DNA of 64,000 nucleotides from Apostichopus japonicus (GCF_037975245.1 NC_092563.1:1577001-1641000), one strand, 5' to 3'; positions 35,401 to 46,159 are shown, counted from the stretch's first letter. Numbers and translations: made by a program. The notes: generated by a model not told the origin, from the letters alone.

Positions 35401-38400
35401 TCTTTTTCCTTTTTTTTTTGTTGCCTTTTAATTGTTGCCACCATCTCACAGCAGGGAGTATTCAGAGCCAATCAAATTGCAGTGTCTTGTTTTCTTTACC
35501 TAAATGACCCAACTTTTGGCATGTAGAATTGACAGACAGGAAAATGGCTTGCATTAGCACCTTAACAGAAAATGTACCAATCTGATGCTCTGATGTCATG
35601 AATAAACAACAAATTTGTAAGGGCTATCTTCTTTTTTCTAAGCCTGCCATCTTAAGGTGTTATAGGCTTTGTTTATGCGTTGTGTATAGTGGATGACCTC
35701 AGAAAGTGCAATTCAGTGTTGTAAACACCGATGACTACCTGTTAATACTTTTGCAGGATCCTATTCTTCTGGCTTGAGAGATTTTGGAATAATTCCTGCA
35801 AAGTAGTTATGCTTGTTTATTTCATGGCTTGTGTGTTTATTTCTTGGTCTGTGTGTTTATTTCTTGCTTCTTGTTATCCAAGCTGGATAATGTTTTACAG
35901 TCATATCACACTTTTCAATTGTTTTTTTAATATAAATTATAAATTCATTGTCTAAGCCTTGTAACAAACACAGCTTGATTTCAAACAGAGAATGAATGAA
36001 AAAAGAACAAACTCTGTATTAATATATGTATGACAAAATAATTGCCAACATGCCCCTCAAAATAATTACGAAATAAAGTGAACTTTCTTAGTGAGTTTTG
36101 TCAATCATGCAAGTTTATGTCCCTAGTGTCCTTTCTGAAAACTGTTTACACAGAAACTAACCTAGCAATTTATCATCAAGCAAACCTAGTGTAGGAATTA
36201 TACAAAGGATGGTGGTCATCGTAAAATGCATCAGTAAACAAGATTGTGAATGCCACCACTGACTAATATGGCAGGGGTCTGAATTAATTTTCTACGAGGG
36301 CCAGAGAAAAACATTGGTTGGAGTTGAGGGCCAAACAGAACCAACATCTCACTACACCTAGATTGAATAATGTGTACGATAGGCTGGTATAGAGTTCTCA
36401 TGCCTAAGGCATTCAGAGACCATATACTTAGCAAGATCGTGGCCAATTTTTATTTCGCAGGCCAGAATTGTTCCATGTTTCCTATTGAAAACGCCTGTGG
36501 TATGGTAATGTTTGTATAAATTAATATAATAGAATATAACAGGTAACAATGATACATAGGTTGACTGGAATATTACTTACCCTCCATCAACGATATCGTG
36601 GGTTGAGGGTTTTTAAATCCTAAAGCAGTTCTAGATCACAAGTAGGCCTTAAACCACCTATTTAGTGTCATCAGCTGAAACAATTATTCATTAAATGTTT
36701 TATTTAATGCTAAATAATTAGGTTCTTCAGATGTCAGGAATGTTAAATCTCTCAAGTTAAACAAACAGTGCACAGAGGGTAAACTGCTATTACTTGCAAA
36801 TTTGTGTTCATCACCTTGTGTTATTTTAATTGCTTGGTTACATGTGACAAATATGTTATTTGATTGATCCATCAGGTATTGATCAGGTGGACACCTAATC
36901 CGTCAGAGGACTACGCCGAGCCTACCGGGTATCAGGTGATGATCAGGGATATCAGGACACCGTGGAATCAAGGATGGAGAACACTGGCCAATGTAACAGA
37001 AGAAATAACTGGGTGTGTAATTACAATGCTGTGAAATTATCTTTCTTTTTCTTTCATTTTTTTATTGTGAATATTATGAAAATTACGGTAGTAAAGAAAT
37101 ATAGCAACACAAGGCTCTTCCAGTTGAAACAAGCTTCTTTAGAAGAACTAAATTCTTATGTGTTGTACCTAATTTAAGATTATTAAATTTTAAGGTGAAT
37201 AAACATATTGTGTTTCATTTATTTTTAATTATAGTAGCCTAATAACACAATAAGTAGGACTAAAACCTTTAATGTAACTGTATTGATATATTCCATTCAT
37301 AATTGTAGCTATTTAAACATCTCTAGAATGTAATGTCAATTTGTTGATTAATCTGATTTATATTGTTTGTATCTGATTGTAATCTGATTTATATTGTTGA
37401 TTAATCTGATAAGTATCATGGACCATTGAAATAGAAAAGTGGCTAGGAAATAACATTTCGAAGGAGCCACGAAATTACCAGATTTGATCTTACCTGCGAG
37501 CAAAACATTTCTCTTTCAGGTATCTTGTGAGAAGCTCAGAGGGGATTAGATTAGCTGAGGAAGTTTATGCCATCCAGGTGAAAGCTATCAGTGATGGACG
37601 AGAAAGTAAATCTACCACTTGTCCAGATCTAGTTGACTACCAGCAAGGTAAATACCAATGAGAAAATACTTGGTCAATGTCACCATGACAGATCTGGCAC
37701 TGTCTTTGGCATCTTGCCAGCTGACCACTCCCTCTCAATACCATAGATTTTGGAATTTGGCGTTAGCTGGTCAGTGGGGAGGAATATAAGCTGTCAAAGC
37801 ATTGCTACTGCTTAAACTTGCTGGTTTCAGCAGTTATCCTTCCCTTCTTTAACAGTGTCAGTTGCCAGTACTTAGTCAGTTTACAGTTAAACTTCCTTGA
37901 AATGTGTATAATATGCAAATGAGATGAGGCAGACCTATAAAGGCATTGAAGACTCTCCCCAAACCGCGTGCAGCCATCTAAAATAGTTAACTTTCTGTTG
38001 CTTGCAAGTGACGTTTTGTTCGTATCGTTACAAAATGCAGACAGTAATGAAACGTGATACCTTGTTATCTTTAGCTGGACCTGAGATGTCCATCGCTGTA
38101 TCGTTTGTACACTGTGCTGTGGGTATTGACCGCAGCTGTATGTACTGACTGTACAACGTCTCATAACCGACGGTAGCAAGCTGTGTGTGAATTTTCTGGG
38201 ATCAATGGTGGTGTCTAACACTTCTGTTACACCTCATTCGAAACTCGGTCAGATTACCGGCATTAGACATTTTTTTTTGGGCGAGTCTTTACACCCATTT
38301 AAAATCCTGCTCAGAGATCCCAAAAGTTTTTTACAATTAAATTAGACAATTAAATATTTCTGAGGCATTTGGTACACATTGTGTGCCAAGTTACTAAGTA

Positions 38401-38980
38401 TTATGTAACCCGGATGTTAACTTCATTATCGAAACTTTCTGCATGGCCAGACATAATGTTACCACAGTCACTTGACTTGCTAGGTTGGTACATGATAAAT
38501 GAATGTACTTTACATCACTAGCACTTCACCCTTATGTTATGCTAAGTTTATTTCAAAAAACATATTGGTATGATTTGATACATCACACTTTTTAACAATT
38601 CACCTGACTTGTCCCCCAAATTTGCTTTTACTCATATCAAATTCTTTAATTTCCCCCCCCCCCCCCATTTTCTGCATTGAAAGTCATTTAGAATATTTTA
38701 TGCCATTCTGGGGCTATACTTGATGGGCAGTGGCTTGTAGTAAAATGAATTAAGACAACAATGTACCATGTATTGATCATGACAGATAGAGGTCACGCAA
38801 AAATTAATTAAAATGTCATGTACATCATTATACCTGTTATGTAAGTTAAAGACCAGCTGATCTGATTATTTCCTTACAGTTGGCGGAAGAACCTTGATGG
38901 TTTTTAGCGGAACTAACGGTTTCAACCTAATGCCAGGCTTGAATTTTCTTCTAGTTTTCATCCACTGGCTATCGATATGA
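23317..38980 (+). CDS. GPI-anchored sushi-Ig-TSP1(x8)-FN3(x2) surface protein (18 exons)
   Basis: Eighteen exons joined at GT-AG sites encode about 971 aa. Domains in order: signal peptide (1-37, hydrophobic FVVPCAVIVIAFLC); sushi/CCP (about 41-114, ending GVWNDSTPSC); Ig-like (about 115-229, with DTGYYYYL); eight TSP1 repeats (230-696), each with a WxxWxxW-type start and six cysteines; two FN3-like domains (697-938); and a C-terminal hydrophobic tail after SGTNG that looks like a GPI-anchor signal. Repeats 1, 2, 4 and 6 have the CxxS/TCG O-fucosylation motif. Nearly all module boundaries are phase 1, as in shuffled domain exons. The exon 13 to exon 14 join breaks frame, so a small exon may be missing. 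A role in cell-surface adhesion, guidance or pattern recognition is plausible from the domains but not shown. I do not recognise a named orthologue. Confidence 0.8.
23998..24219 (+). CDS. TSP1 gene exon 2: sushi/CCP domain
   Basis: Phase 1-1 exon, 222 bp. Four cysteines in sushi order (MCKKR, FGCGF, IHCSLGVW, PSCII) with the Trp between Cys3 and Cys4. Donor C|GTAAGT. Confidence 0.8.
24692..24783 (+). CDS. TSP1 gene exon 3: start of Ig-like domain
   Basis: Acceptor TTTCTGCATAG, donor ACG|GTAAGC, leaves in phase 0. Encodes YNMYLYTLETMNYRNVVV and WQGDQLQIDFFT, beta-strand-like. Confidence 0.75.
25514..25635 (+). CDS. TSP1 gene exon 4: middle of Ig-like domain
   Basis: Acceptor CTTTTTTGTAG, donor GCTGA|GTGAGT, phase 0 to 2. 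Encodes KGKSLILRGPYVYKESG through GVYSFRA. Confidence 0.75.
26634..26764 (+). CDS. TSP1 gene exon 5: end of Ig-like domain
   Basis: Acceptor TTTTTTAAG, donor TATG|GTAACT, ends in phase 1. Contains VEDTGYYYYLD, an Ig F-strand motif in which the usual cysteine is replaced by Tyr, then FYVQVYG. Confidence 0.75.
27496..27843 (+). CDS. TSP1 gene exon 6: TSP1 repeats 1 and 2
   Basis: 348 bp, phase 1-1, the only exon with two repeats. Repeat 1: WSEWTAWSSC, CDSTCGE. Repeat 2: WAPWSAWWTC, CTKSCGG. Donor CCTA|GTAAGT. The long minus-strand frame here is its shadow. Confidence 0.9.
28223..28827 (+). repeat. Recent 303-bp tandem duplication in the intron between exons 6 and 7
   Basis: Copies 28223-28525 and 28526-28827 look identical except for one base in a G run. 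Both start CCTCTAGGCATTCGG and end GAATACCTATTTCT. The duplicated frames over it are non-coding. Confidence 0.9.
28895..29068 (+). CDS. TSP1 gene exon 7: TSP1 repeat 3
   Basis: 174 bp, phase 1-1, after a strong CT-rich acceptor. WGSWDDWSAC; CTVQCGG lacks the Ser/Thr for O-fucosylation. Six cysteines. Confidence 0.9.
29758..29946 (+). CDS. TSP1 gene exon 8: TSP1 repeat 4
   Basis: 189 bp, phase 1-1. WAQWSSWNEC and CSVTCGF. Slightly long between Cys4 and Cys5 (GHLIVNNYYQAED). Donor CCCCG|GTAATA. Confidence 0.9.
30203..30373 (+). CDS. TSP1 gene exon 9: TSP1 repeat 5
   Basis: 171 bp, phase 1-1. WTEWPPWTNC, CSELCGG (no Ser/Thr acceptor), N-glycosylation sequons NCS and NTT. Donor GGTG|GTATGT. Confidence 0.9.
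31044..31217 (+). CDS. TSP1 gene exon 10: TSP1 repeat 6
   Basis: 174 bp, phase 1-1. WGQWASWSTPC and CSVTCGE, six cysteines. Donor CTCA|GTAAGT. Confidence 0.9.
31955..32128 (+). CDS. TSP1 gene exon 11: TSP1 repeat 7
   Basis: 174 bp, phase 1-1. WTEWSPWSIC; CSASCLG has Leu where the usual motif has Gly. Donor CCTG|GTTAGT. Confidence 0.9.
32552..32722 (+). CDS. TSP1 gene exon 12: TSP1 repeat 8
   Basis: 171 bp, phase 1-1. WGQWTNWTSC; CSASCDG lacks the usual Cys-Gly. Donor CCTG|GTAAGT. Confidence 0.9.
33380..33500 (+). CDS. TSP1 gene exon 13: first half of FN3-like domain 1
   Basis: Acceptor TTTTAATCTTGCAG, donor TTACA|GTAAGG. Encodes FN3 A-C strands (INASWSQP, ILYYNVHIRL). It leaves in phase 2, whereas the next recognisable exon needs phase 1. 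Confidence 0.7.
34519..34791 (+). CDS. TSP1 gene exon 14: FN3-like domain 1, remainder
   Basis: Acceptor TTCTTGCCCAG, donor TATG|GTGAGT. Open only in the frame that starts with the second base of a codon: AYIVGFRFVYRT, then SYELCISTKYN and ELVTVTTL (F-G strands). A second C-strand-like stretch at its start suggests sequence is missing between exons 13 and 14. Confidence 0.7.
35092..35159 (+). CDS. TSP1 gene exon 15: start of FN3-like domain 2
   Basis: 68 bp, phase 1 to 0. AYPAPPTDVRIELADFEL matches the linker and A strand of FN3 domains. Confidence 0.75.
36876..37012 (+). CDS. TSP1 gene exon 16: FN3-like domain 2, middle
   Basis: 137 bp, phase 0 to 2. VLIRWTPNPSED, then PTGYQVMIRD, classic FN3 B and C strands. 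Confidence 0.8.
37520..37647 (+). CDS. TSP1 gene exon 17: FN3-like domain 2, end
   Basis: 128 bp, phase 2 to 1. EEVYAIQVKAISDGRES is the F-G hairpin. Donor CAAG|GTAAAT. Confidence 0.8.
37941..38298 (+). mobile_element. TTAA MITE, copy C, in the last intron of the TSP1 gene
   Basis: 358 bp, same family as 9800-10143: starts AGGCATTGAAGACT, ends GCGAGTCTTTACACCCA. The right TTAA is intact (38299-38302); the left one has decayed to ATAA. Confidence 0.75.
38880..38980 (+). CDS. TSP1 gene exon 18: GPI-anchor signal and stop
   Basis: Acceptor TTTCCTTACAG. Encodes GGRTLMVFSGTNGF followed by the hydrophobic tail LNFLLVFIHWLSI and TGA at 38978-38980. A small-residue patch (SGTNG), short spacer and hydrophobic end with nothing after it is the pattern of a GPI-attachment signal rather than a transmembrane anchor. 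Confidence 0.7.
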
Positions 38981-39434
38981 TGAAATTCCAGCTTCAGCTT
39001 ATAGCCAAGGTCTAAATCATTCCATTTTACTGAGTTTGTAATCAAATCATATTACCATCATCACATTTTGATCTGTGCTAATGATATCGCATAATCAGAG
39101 GAAAAACTACTATCGAATTAGCAATTTGAGCATTTCAAAAGATGAATATTTTATATTGATATGTTTAATCCTCTAAAAACTTAGAGAAAGAACAAGAAAT
39201 GCCAAACAGGTGATAATGTCAAAACATCATATTAAAAGGAAAGAATACAAGGATGAAATGGTACACAATGTCTCCATTGAATTCCAAACATGTGTCTCTA
39301 GAGGATGTCATAGTCTGGTTTTCCTATTGAGTTGTGTGTGGATTCAGAGGAGTTGACTGGCTCTGCACTAGACTAACTAGTCCAGCCACTTTCATTGATG
39401 ATCGTAGAGTCTTAAATATTTAAAGGGTATTTCT

Positions 39435-39440
39435 AATAAA
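39435..39440 (+). terminator. Poly(A) signal AATAAA of the TSP1-repeat gene
   Basis: First AATAAA after the stop, giving a 3' UTR of about 460 nt. The 26-bp minisatellite begins about 55 bp further on. Confidence 0.5.
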
Positions 39441-39494
39441 AAACTGAGACTAGCTCATGGAAGTTGTTTTTATATATCTGGCTGTGCTGGAATG

Positions 39495-40474
39495 TCATCC
39501 TTTCACTGATTGGATATGTTTGTCCCTTTGACTGATTGGATATCTTTGTTCCTTTCACTGATTGGATATGTTTGTCCCTTTCACTGATTGGATATGTTTG
39601 TCCCTTTCACTGATTGGATATGTTTGTCCCTTTCACTGATTGGATATCTTTGTTCCTTTCACTGATTGGATATGTTTGTCCCTTTCACTGATTGGATGTA
39701 TGTTTGTCCCTTTGACTGATTGGATATGTTTGTCCCTTTCACTGATTGGATATGTTTGTCCCTTTCACTGATTGGATATGTTTGTCCCTTTCACTGATTG
39801 GATGTATGTTTGTCCCTTTGACTGATTGGATATGTTTGTCCCTTTCACTAATTGGATGTATGTTTGTCCCTTTGACTGATTGGATATGTTTGTCCCTTTC
39901 ACTGATTGGCTATGTTTGTCCCTTTCACTGATTGGATATGTTTGTCCCTTTGACTGATTGGATATGTTTGTCCCTTTGACTAATTGGATGTGTTTGTTCC
40001 TTTCACTGATTGGATATGTTTGTCCCTTTCACTGATTGGATATGTTTGTCCCTTTGACTGATTGGATATGTTTGTCCCTTTCACTAATTGGATGTGTTTG
40101 TTCCTTTCACTGATTGGATATGTTTGTCCCTTTCACTGATTGGATGTTTGTCCCTTTCACTGATTGGATATGTTTGTCACTTTCACTGATTGGATATGTT
40201 TGTCCCTTTGACTGATTGGATATGTTTGTCCCTTTCACTAATTGGATGTGTTTGCTCCTTTCACTGATTGGATATGTTTGTCCCTTTCACTGATTGGATA
40301 TGTTTGTCCCTTTGACTGATTGGATATGTTTGTCCTTTTCACTAATTGGATGTATGTTTGTCCCTTTCACTAATTGGATATGTTTGTCCCTTTCACTGAT
40401 TGGCTATGTTTGTCCCTTTCACTGATTGGATATGTTTGTCCCTTTCACTGATTGGATATGTTTGTCCATGATAA
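39495..40474 (+). repeat. 26-bp minisatellite, about 37 units
   Basis: Unit CTGATTGGATATGTTTGTCC plus CTTTCA, with recurring variants (CTTTGA, ACTAATTGG, GGATGTATG). A short frame over it is a repeat artefact. It begins just after the TSP1-gene poly(A) signal. Confidence 0.9.
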
Positions 40475-40544
40475 TGGAAACTTTATGAAGAAGCTTTTCA
40501 GGTTGATTTTAATCAACTTTCATATGCTATTTAATACATTAGTC

Positions 40545-40606
40545 AAACTGACTGATTGAGCCAATGGACTAACTTAAGTTAGTCCATTAGCTCAATCAGA
40601 CAGTTT
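40545..40606. repeat. Loopless inverted repeat with 31-bp arms
   Basis: Arms 40545-40575 and 40576-40606 are reverse complements with two mismatches and no spacer (centre AACTT|AAGTT). No poly-T or gene context identifies a function. A smaller palindrome (GTTGATTTTAATCAAC) lies at about 40502-40517. Confidence 0.85.
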
Positions 40607-42752
40607 GTCTTTAAATAACTGCAGTTTAATTTCTAATTTGATCTTTAATTAAATGCTGTTGAAAGAGTACCGTTATGTATAGTGTCTGGGGAAAGAAATG
40701 TCCTGAATTAAATCAAAACTGTATATTACATGCCAACCTTATGCATTACAAGTAGAACCTGCGATGAATTAATTTATCAGATCACACCTATGCATGCTAA
40801 GTTTTTCAATACCGCCATCATTTCCTTCTGGAAAATTTTTACACTGTAGTTTTGATTTATACTTGTTCAGAATTATTATTAAGAAATTGAAATTATTGAG
40901 AAAGAATTTTTATAAGATTTGATATGTGGATGAATGCAATTGTCTTGTTTCTTTGGCTCCAAAGCCTCTTTAGACACTAAAATTTCATACAATGTTTATA
41001 AAATTGCCAAACGGTGAAACTGAAAATAAAAAAAATCAATAGAAAATAATCTGTGGGTGTTATCATTCTTGTAAATAAAGGAGAATGCTTTTCTTGAGTT
41101 TTGAAGTTCTTTATTTGTTACTTTATTTTTTTCTGCCATATAGCAAACATAGCTAAATGTAAAAAAAAAAGCCAAGAGTTGAGATATAAGGACACCAGAT
41201 CATTCAGTTACTTCTGTCATTAAAAGATTAAATTTTAATATATATTGTATCGATAGTCGTTAACACTGATAATGATATCACTTAAAAAGAGTCAGGCAGC
41301 GTACTTTCATGCATTAAAATCTGAGGACAGTGCTGTGCTGTTGTGTTGTAAGGAGTTGACTCTGTCACTAAATTTGAGTCAGGCCGGATACAGGGGACTG
41401 TACCCCCCACCTTACCCTGGGTACAGACTACTGTGTCCCCCCTCCCCTCCTCCACCAATGCCACCACTAGTTACAGGACATGAGTATGTCCGGCCCTTCT
41501 AAATCATGGTGCCCTGCCAACTTGGAGGGACTCGTAACACAGCTCTGTTATGCTGTAAGCTTCCCCCACCCTAAGTCATGAAAGCAATCCCAATGAGTGC
41601 AGAAAATAGACTGTCATTTATTGCTTTGAAATGTGATAATCATCATTAACAGTACCAGAATAAACCAAGCAACAGGAAGAATTCTTTTATTGGTGGCATG
41701 AAACAACAAAGGGTGGAATGTACAAAAAAAAAAAGCTAGGTCAAAATGAAAATACTGAAAACAATAATACTTTGTTGTTGACATACTACACACAGGTAAT
41801 TAGTAATATTGACTAATTAGCCCTAAGAGGCAACTGCACCTTACAGGTCAACAGAGAAAAAAATCTGGTAATTGAAACACAAAATGGGTGGATTTATATT
41901 TTGCTGATCAGAAACTCAAAATCTATGAAATTAATATTAAACCACTTTTGCTAGAGATTGTATCAAGACAAAAACATGGGCTACTCACTTTCATCTCTTA
42001 CAGTTTGACAGAAACATAAGAGAATGCTCCTTCACAATAAGATATTTGCAAAGCAACACTCAAATTCACTCTATTGGTCACAGTTGAAAAACAAGACCAA
42101 CAACATGTGAGAGATGTTAACACATCTCCTCATCATTGCCATTGCCTCATCTTACAATATGCTTGGACATCTATTTGTGAATACAAATTTTAGTTCTACT
42201 AGAGTCCTGTGCTTATGTAAAAGTTGAAGGAAATATTGGACTGGGAATATTACATTTTTAATGAAGCAGTTGTAATGGAGAATTAAACTTTAACAATACA
42301 GAGTATTTTACACATACTCAATAGGGTTACATAACATGTTAAATAATGGAGCTGAAATTTAAAAAGGCACCGTGATTTGTCCACCTTTTACAAAAAAGTG
42401 TTACAGAAATGTTTCCACAAACCTGGGTACCAATGACTCTCATTTTGCAAATATATATATGTGAAAGACGAAAAGAGAAATAAAAGGAGAAATGACCAGA
42501 CACCACATGAAGTCACTACATTTCTTCACCAAAAATGCAGATTTTCTTGAAGAGTGGTTCATAATTCATGTAATTTGAAAATAACTTTAATTATACTAAA
42601 AGCATGATGATCTGTAATCGCTGTGCTAGTCATCCTAATCTCCAAAAGGTTCCATATCCAAAGATCTCCGGCTCTTTTATCAGCAAGGCATTGTGCCTCA
42701 AATGTTAATCACTGATTGACGATGGAAAGTCTGCTAAAGACAAGACGCCTTG
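40607..42752. other. Intergenic DNA and probable 3' UTR of the minus-strand gene
   Basis: No exon seen. On the minus strand, downstream of the stop at 42753, a variant poly(A) signal ATTAAA lies at 42586-42591 and AATAAA motifs at 41686-41691 and 41617-41622, so the 3' UTR probably ends within this region. Confidence 0.35.
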
Positions 42753-42833
42753 TCACGATGTCTTGTCGTCTTTCTTTTCATATTTCTTTGCCGTTTCCCT
42801 GAAGCTTTCTAAAAATATCTTGACATCAGGAAT
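42753..42833 (-). CDS. STMP1: STMP1-like last exon: charged tail and stop
   Basis: 27 codons including TGA (42753-42755). Starts IPDVKIF, ends with a lysine/aspartate-rich tail. Confidence 0.65.
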   Translation of the reverse strand: MPDVKIFLESFRETAKKYEKKDDKTS

Positions 42834-43525
42834 CTGTAGAGATCAAAATGGAAAATAATCGAGGGGAAAAAAAAAAATCAAATTTTGAAAGATCAAAGGA
42901 AGAATAGGCTAGAATATGAAGACTAGTGACCTCTGACGATACAAGTCTAGTGATTAACATGCACCCTTCACCTCTCTTGCACTCGATTGGAGGTACTTTA
43001 TAGTAGACAATTTCTTTGCTAGGGGTGCAAGTCAGAAACTTTTAAGAGGACCAAATTCAGCTTTTGAGGTCGTCTATCAGACAACTACTTGTCTTCATCA
43101 AACTTGGATTGGATTGTACAGCACTAACAAAACCCCCACATGGGATAAATTGGTATCACCCTCCATCACTTTGGAGGTATTGAAGTAAAACAAAATCCTA
43201 CCCAACTGCTATATATTTTTGGATGACCAGAGAGTAATACCTGGTTGTTCGAGTGACAACCAGAAAAGAAAACAAAATGAAGAATTTAAAAACTAGTAAC
43301 TAAGGAGTACACACCAGTTTCATTTATTACAGTGCACAACAGAATTTCTAGAGAGATTTACCACATAAAGTCAAAAGGTCAACTACTTCTTACAGTATTG
43401 CTTGTGCAATCACTCCCATATATGTTACAGACAAACAATGTACATATATACAGTAGGCAAACACTACTTACATCATACTTCTGTGCTACAAAAACACCAA
43501 ATCCAGTTCCGGTGACAAATCCAAC
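42753..43525 (-). CDS. STMP1: Short transmembrane mitochondrial protein 1-like micropeptide (C-terminal two exons)
   Basis: Exons 43472-43525 and 42753-42833 on the minus strand join in phase 0 to encode 44 residues: VGFVTGTGFGVFVAQKYD then IPDVKIFLESFRETAKKY and a lysine-rich end, followed by TGA. The order small hydrophobic glycine-rich helix, AQxYDIP motif, charged lysine-rich tail matches STMP1, an animal mitochondrial inner-membrane micropeptide of about 47 aa. The acceptor and donor sites (CTCTTTCAG; GAT|GTAAGT; CTACAG) are good. The start codon must lie in an upstream exon that I cannot fix; see 46934-46963. Assignment rests on a short sequence, so it is likely rather than certain. Confidence 0.65.
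43472..43525 (-). CDS. STMP1: STMP1-like exon: membrane segment and AQKYD motif
   Basis: 54 bp, phase 0-0, 18 codons. Acceptor CTCTTTCAG and donor GAT|GTAAGT read on the minus strand. Confidence 0.65.
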
Positions 43526-43771
43526 CTGAAAGAGTAATTAAGCAATGTCAATATATTTATGAGCTAGATTAAACAAGAAACAATCTAAAAAGTTTTAATT
43601 AATCAGTACTATGGAGTACCTCTGTTTGGATCCTACCTTTTTATTGAACACTGCAGAACAGTCAAGTTCATGATTGCAAGTTTGCAACCATGTTAAAGAT
43701 GCTATTAACATGAAAAAAATGTACAAACATGTAGTGCACTATAGTGAAAGTATGTATACTACATACTCAAA

Positions 43772-44002
43772 ATGTATAATTGGGACATCATAAGAAAGGA
43801 ATTCATTTGCAGGTTTGGGTTTGTGTTTGTGCAGAACTCATTGCATTTCCATTTTGAAAGAGTTTTTTCTGTTTATGTGTCAAAAATATCGAATAGACTA
43901 CCAGAATACATTCCAGAACAGCCTCTATATGAAACATTAAACAATCTCCTGAAAGTCCACCTGTTTCACAATTGGCATATCCATAGGGATGTGGCCTTAT
44001 AA
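43772..44002 (+). pseudogene. Possible fossil of a non-LTR retrotransposon 3' end
   Basis: The 76-codon frame ends with NRLPEYIPEQPLYETLNN then LLKVHLFHNW, reminiscent of the WNxLPxxIRxxxxxxxFKxxLKxHLF stretch at the C-terminus of many LINE reverse transcriptase ORFs. No RT catalytic motif is present nearby. Weak evidence. Confidence 0.35.
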
Positions 44003-46159
44003 GCACCTCAAAGCATCTGTATGATTTTGCTCTTAATTGGGTAGTAAGTTAAACTGTTACTATTGTACCCCACAAATTTAATGAAATTTTCATATGCTCA
44101 AGTGATCACCTTACATCTAATCTGATTGTTTCTTGCAGACTTGCCCCCCCCCTCTACCCCCCCTTCCAAAAAAATTGGGTTGCCAAATTTATATCGTGTC
44201 TCAAGCCAGGTAGCGGAAACAAAACAAATTGATCAGTTTAAATCTTTCTAATAGAATCCAACTGTAAATTTCCTCCCTGTACTGTCATAGTAGTTCCCAT
44301 GTTTTGATAAACATATGTACGCTGTTGTTTACTGTTAGCCAATATCCAATCAACTGCCATCAAAGCAATCGATGAGCAGTTAAATCATTAATCATCACAA
44401 AGAATGTATGGATTTTTGTTGGATGATTTTAAGCCTTTATGGAGAGAAGCATCTCAGAGGAAATCACAAAATAGATTGCCAATGAAAGTTTGGGAACCAG
44501 GATCTATAGGATTTTGGTGGACAAATTCAGGTACCTCATCTTTCTCTCAATGGTTGGACATGGTATCACTGTATTAAAACCAAATTGTAGCAACTTTTAA
44601 TAGTTAAGAGACATGTCTGAGAAGTGCTGGTCAGAATGATTACCAAAGGTGAATAGAACTGTATTCAGTATATGGAAAACAAGGAGAACATATAAATGTA
44701 AACATCAAATCTGGCAGACTATGTATGTACTAAGTTCTCAAAATCTTGTTATTTCTGAATTCTCCAGGCCAACTACCACAGTACGCAATGTGGAAATAAA
44801 TGATTAAAAACAATTAGGAGTAAACATGCTAACAAGGTACCTTGAAGTACGGAGGCACAATTTTTGCATGGATTTCAAATTTGCTGGAAGGAAAGCAGTC
44901 TCCCAGGGCCCCCAGGTTGTATGACATGCATTTAAGAATCTGATGGCATTGTGCCTTAGAATCAAAATGTTGAAGGGCTAGCTAATGGCATTCCAATAGG
45001 CTAAAGGTGATCCAGGCATTAGCCAACAGGTATTCTGGATGCAAATTCGTATTGAATACACAATCTGTAAATTAATAAAGAAGTAGCCTTGGACTACTTA
45101 CTTTGGTATGGTGGTATGTATACAGTAACTTCACATATCCCCTAAATTCGCAAACTGCTATACATATGTAGCTGCACTGATAAACACTTTAGTGGCCTTG
45201 TTCAGAAGTCAAATTGTAACCATTTTTCAATCGTGACATTAATCTACAAAGCATTAACGGAAATGTCAGCCAAACTTGCCATGTGCAGTGAAACAAGGAA
45301 ACATCAATTTTGAGAAGCTTTTTGAATTATTTCATGCGCTATGCCGAATTATACAGTTAACTTAAACTCATGAATGCACAAATATTTGGGAAATTTTCCC
45401 TTGCTTCGAGCTATTTGACTTCCGACATTTATAAGTATAATTCTCTCTATTTCCAGGGAAGTTGGTCAAAATATTCATGAAATTGCATAGCTGAAGGAAA
45501 GAACCATGTCACTGAACGAAATCAGAAAGATCGTCAATACCGCTATCATTTAAAAGAACATTATTGCCCTTACTATCGCGAATTTACCGTATACCATCAG
45601 AAAAAACTTTACACCATGTATTATTGAATACATGATGCAACTTGCATTGGTTTACCTACAATGCAACTTGCATTGGTTTAGCTACAATGTACAGACGGCT
45701 ATTGCGCAAAGTTTACTCGGGGTTACAAGACTGACATTGACAATACATTATCGCCTAGGGAATGTAGGCTACTCGATTTCTTTGTTTTTCAACATGAATA
45801 CATTATCAAAATATGTCAGAAATATCAAAATAGCTTGTTACCAAAAATCCAACCATGATTATTCAAGTGTGCTGCACGTCTCGTTAAATAACAATCAAAA
45901 TCCAAGACTTTACTGCGGATCTAAATGTAAAGAGTTCTGTCACGTTCAGAGTCAGGTATTGTGATACGGTAACCTAGAAGGTACATACGAAAGAGGAAAC
46001 ATGAAAAAGTAACCCAGATTTAATGTTTCTGTAAGTGTTCGATCCTTTAATTATATCATCTTATTATACCTCCAAGGGTGGCGGGGCTACTCCACTTGAA
46101 CGCCTAAACGTGAATCCTTTTAAAAACCCATAAAATATAATGGAATAGTGGTATTGCCG

